Shown: positions 15,498-17,490 of the stretch, one piece after another
Numbering within the stretch: the first letter of the stretch is position 1
Layout of the letters: the number at the start of each line of letters is the position of its first letter
DNA from: Flavobacteriaceae bacterium
GTDB lineage: Bacteria; Bacteroidota; Bacteroidia; Flavobacteriales; Flavobacteriaceae
Reading direction: 5' to 3'
DNA length: 17,490 nucleotides
Assembly: GCA_013214425.1 (NCBI GenBank)
Contig: JABSPN010000022.1
Coordinates: forward strand, 1 to 17,490
The notes under the pieces: generated by a model
Database searches by the model: none
The model's input: the letters and a program-made list of their open reading frames with translations, nothing else
What the model was told of the DNA's origin: nothing
Translations under genes and position numbers: made by a program

Positions 15498-15721
15498 TCA
15501 AGATAATAATCTATACACTACTTTTTCCTTAACTGGTAAATATTTTGATAAAGCAATACACTTCATATCTTCAATTTTTGTTAATACCATTAACTTTTCA
15601 AATAATAAACTATCATTTAAAAGCCCCTCTTTTTTAACAACAGGAATGATCTGTTTAACTTCTTTTTATTTTGGGCACAAGCGATTAGTATGACGACTAT
15701 TATAAAACACAAATACTTCAT
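15498..15721 (-). pseudogene. Small lipoprotein gene broken by a frameshift
   Basis: ATG 15721 starts one base after the stop of the 123-residue gene. It encodes a clear lipoprotein signal, MKYLCFIIVVILIACAQNKK, with the lipobox cysteine at residue 15. In this frame it stops after 34 residues. Adding one A to the A run (T run 15663-15667 on the plus strand) would join it to a second open frame that reads VKQIIPVVKKEGLLNDS and onward to a TGA at 15498. The restored protein would be about 74 residues (signal, then NKKEVKQIIPVVKKEG). The end is uncertain because another one-base shift near 15507 would give an ending YYLESKQN instead. It may be a true pseudogene or a homopolymer sequencing error. 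I do not recognise the family. Confidence 0.6.
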
Positions 15722-15722
15722 T

Positions 15723-16094
15723 TTATAGATCATAATAATTATAGGATTCTTTTAAACTATATTCAGTTTTGATTTTGGCTTCCCAAGTCAAATATTCTTG
15801 TTTAAAACCATTATAATCGCTAGGAATTCCTTTAAGCCAATATAAATTACCATGAAGTACCAACATTGCCCAATGAAACTCTAAATCGTGACTAAAAAAG
15901 CTAATGTCATCTGAAGATTCTGGAACATTACACAAAAAACTATTTTTTACTTTTTGATCTGCTTCTTGATAGAGTATACCTCCATACTTTACCATAATAT
16001 GTTTGATTAACTCACAGAATGAGTAGTGATTAAAGATTATTCCCTCTGTGTTATCTTCAAACTTTAAATTATCTTTTAACTGCTCGCCTTTCAT
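15723..16094 (-). CDS. Hypothetical 123-residue cytoplasmic protein
   Basis: A soluble, acidic protein with no signal peptide or membrane segment. It is rich in aromatic residues; the most distinctive stretch is FFSHDLEFHWAMLVLHGNLYW (about 66-86). The size, acidity and many aromatic residues are reminiscent of immunity-type proteins of polymorphic toxin systems, but I do not recognise a family and see no toxin domain in the window. It starts at ATG 16094, 28 bases after the preceding stop, and is followed after one base by the broken lipoprotein gene, so it is an internal gene of the operon. Confidence 0.7.
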   Translation of the reverse strand: MKGEQLKDNLKFEDNTEGIIFNHYSFCELIKHIMVKYGGILYQEADQKVKNSFLCNVPESSDDISFFSHDLEFHWAMLVLHGNLYWLKGIPSDYNGFKQEYLTWEAKIKTEYSLKESYNYYDL

Positions 16095-16122
16095 TTACTC
16101 TTTTTATTTAAATAGATAACTT

Positions 16123-16416
16123 TTAACACAGCTCTATTTCCCAATCTTCATATGGTGGTTCTAACATAAAACTAGGATCACAATACGAACGAATATAATC
16201 TACAGCTCTTTTCTCTGCGTACTTCGCATTGAGTACTTCTCCATTTTCATCTAACTCTATTACATTAGCAAATATGGCAAAGGCTTTTTCTATAGCACTT
16301 GGTTCTTCTCCATAAAGATTCAAATAATCTATTCCTCTTAATTGATAATGAGTTCCGCTTGCCATAAAGTAGGCAAAGGTTCTTAAAGTGCCGCTAAATG
16401 ATTCACTTAGTTTCAT
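16123..16416 (-). CDS. Conserved hypothetical protein (possibly DUF7677 family)
   Basis: A 97-residue soluble protein. The patterns FSGTLRTFAYFMASGTHYQL (7-26), ANVIELDENGEV (50-61), YAEKRAVDYIRSY (66-78) and the ending PPYEDWEIEL (87-96) look like a small family I recall as DUF7677, of unknown function; I cannot confirm this here. Helix-rich with no catalytic motif seen. The ATG at 16416 overlaps the TGA of the upstream gene as ATGA (16413-16416), showing that they are co-transcribed and probably translationally coupled. Confidence 0.78.
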   Translation of the reverse strand: MKLSESFSGTLRTFAYFMASGTHYQLRGIDYLNLYGEEPSAIEKAFAIFANVIELDENGEVLNAKYAEKRAVDYIRSYCDPSFMLEPPYEDWEIELC

Positions 16417-17490
16417 TTATTATTCTTTTCTTTTAATACTAGTCTGTTATTTTCATAAATGTATTTAACATTATCATTTTTTATAATCCTATCTTTTGAA
16501 CCTGGTTCTATAACCAATGAATCTGATTTAAACGTAAATTCTAAAACACTGTTCTTCTCGTTTATTTCCACAATATTTGCTAGATAAGCTTCTACATCTT
16601 GATCTTCACTATATCCTTCAATATCTAGTATCCCAATGTTTATAATATTTCCGTTTTCAAAAATAAATGCATCGCCTCCAAATGGATATTCATATGCTAA
16701 TTGGCAAATAATGAGCACTTTATTAGATTCATCGCTTTTGTAAAAATGTGGCTCATAGAGATAAACATCTCCCACTCCTTGAGATTTATATACCATTTCA
16801 TTTTCTCCATTTAAAAGTAAAAGTCTATCTCCCCAGTCTTGTTCTGTGTCTGGCGCTACGGTTTTAACTTCTACTGGCTCAAAATTCCCTGATAATACTT
16901 TAAACGAATCTATTTGGAATGCTTGATTAATACTAAATCTATCTATTTGAATATTGTTTACTTTTTGCGGTTTAAATTCAGAATAGGAACTACTCTTTTT
17001 TACACTTTTATCCCCCACATCTAAAAATTCTATTTTTCCGTTGGTCTTTATTTCAAATTGTTTTGTTTCAACTTTTTTTTCGTCTATCCAAAGTATATTG
17101 TTTATTGTTATTGAATTATTTTCAATTTTAGATTCGATTTTAGACATTCCTTCGGCAATTTCATCATATGCCACCACTTTTGAATCAATAATATTTCCTT
17201 TCAAATCATAATTAATGAGTTGAGACTCCATTTCATTATCGCCTTTTTTAATTGTAATAACTGCTGTATAAAAAACTTCAGACAGCTTAATTCTATATAA
17301 AGCAATTGCTCTATAATTATGAGTGTCTTTATAAAAATCAGGGTATAACTCTAAGATTTTAAACGCTTTTACATTTACATCGTTAAAATCTTCTGGCTCA
17401 ATAAAACTGTCAAAATTAGTATTCTCAATAATAGGCAGCTCTATAACCTTAGCTTTATTTATTTCTTTAATAAAACTATTGGCTTCTTCT
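16413..17490 (-). CDS. Hypothetical protein, 5' end beyond the window
   Basis: The reading frame stays open from the stop at 16413 to the right edge, giving at least 358 residues. The first ATG inside the window (17231) is internal: upstream codons in the same frame encode coherent protein, for example AFKILELYPDFYKDTHNYR and LYRIKLSEVFYTAVITIKKG. The start therefore lies to the right of 17490. The protein is acidic and rich in predicted beta strands, with short repeated-looking stretches of the NNSITINNILW type and a later GGDAFIFENGNIINIGILD. It has no membrane segment in the visible part. I do not recognise a family. It overlaps the next gene by four bases and is the first visible gene of an operon of small uncharacterised genes. 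Confidence 0.8.
   Translation of the reverse strand, partial: EEANSFIKEINKAKVIELPIIENTNFDSFIEPEDFNDVNVKAFKILELYPDFYKDTHNYRAIALYRIKLSEVFYTAVITIKKGDNEMESQLINYDLKGNIIDSKVVAYDEIAEGMSKIESKIENNSITINNILWIDEKKVETKQFEIKTNGKIEFLDVGDKSVKKSSSYSEFKPQKVNNIQIDRFSINQAFQIDSFKVLSGNFEPVEVKTVAPDTEQDWGDRLLLLNGENEMVYKSQGVGDVYLYEPHFYKSDESNKVLIICQLAYEYPFGGDAFIFENGNIINIGILDIEGYSEDQDVEAYLANIVEINEKNSVLEFTFKSDSLVIEPGSKDRIIKNDNVKYIYENNRLVLKEKNNK

Noticed and set aside
15379..15500. Stop-free stretch on the minus strand reading SKEFIRRRDVNQVFSN and onward
   Set aside because: About 40 codons with no start codon and no recognisable family; it could be a relic of a longer gene or chance.

Overview
The window looks like a chromosomal segment of a marine- or Flavobacterium-type member of Bacteroidota. 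The DNA is AT-rich. Several start regions carry the Bacteroidota promoter pattern (TTG or TTTG, then 17-23 bases, then TAnnTTTG). Shine-Dalgarno sites are weak or absent, and the protein families (DUF3526 ABC permeases, MerC-domain protein, OMF-MFP-RND operon) fit this phylum. I see no rRNA, tRNA, CRISPR array, insertion sequence or phage gene.

Region 1 (1-5000) looks like a metal-responsive locus. A small NTF2/SnoaL-like protein (170-631) is separated by a strong two-way hairpin terminator from a four-gene minus-strand operon (4534 to 711): an ABC ATPase, two DUF3526-type ABC-2 permeases and a MerC-domain membrane protein. Divergent from it is a Fur-superfamily regulator (4617-5000), probably a Zur. 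Two matching palindromes, with core TGCAA-N5-TTGCA, lie at 89-103 and 4549-4563. The second covers the start site of the ABC operon. The first covers the -33 element of a promoter that fires leftward out of the window. I infer they are the regulator's operators.

Region 2 (5229-8025) holds a membrane-anchored class III nucleotide cyclase on the minus strand and a CPA1 Na+/H+ antiporter on the plus strand.

Region 3 (8026-15346) is a minus-strand operon behind a recognisable promoter. Its order is an outer-membrane TolC-type protein fused to an ABC substrate-binding-like domain, a lipoprotein membrane-fusion adaptor, an RND permease, and a two-TM-pore potassium channel 23 bases further on. The TolC/binding-protein fusion is the most unusual protein here.

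Region 4 (15498-17490) is the end of another minus-strand operon of poorly characterised genes: a large protein cut by the window edge, a 97-residue DUF-type protein, a 123-residue unknown, and a small lipoprotein gene that appears broken by a one-base deletion in an A run.
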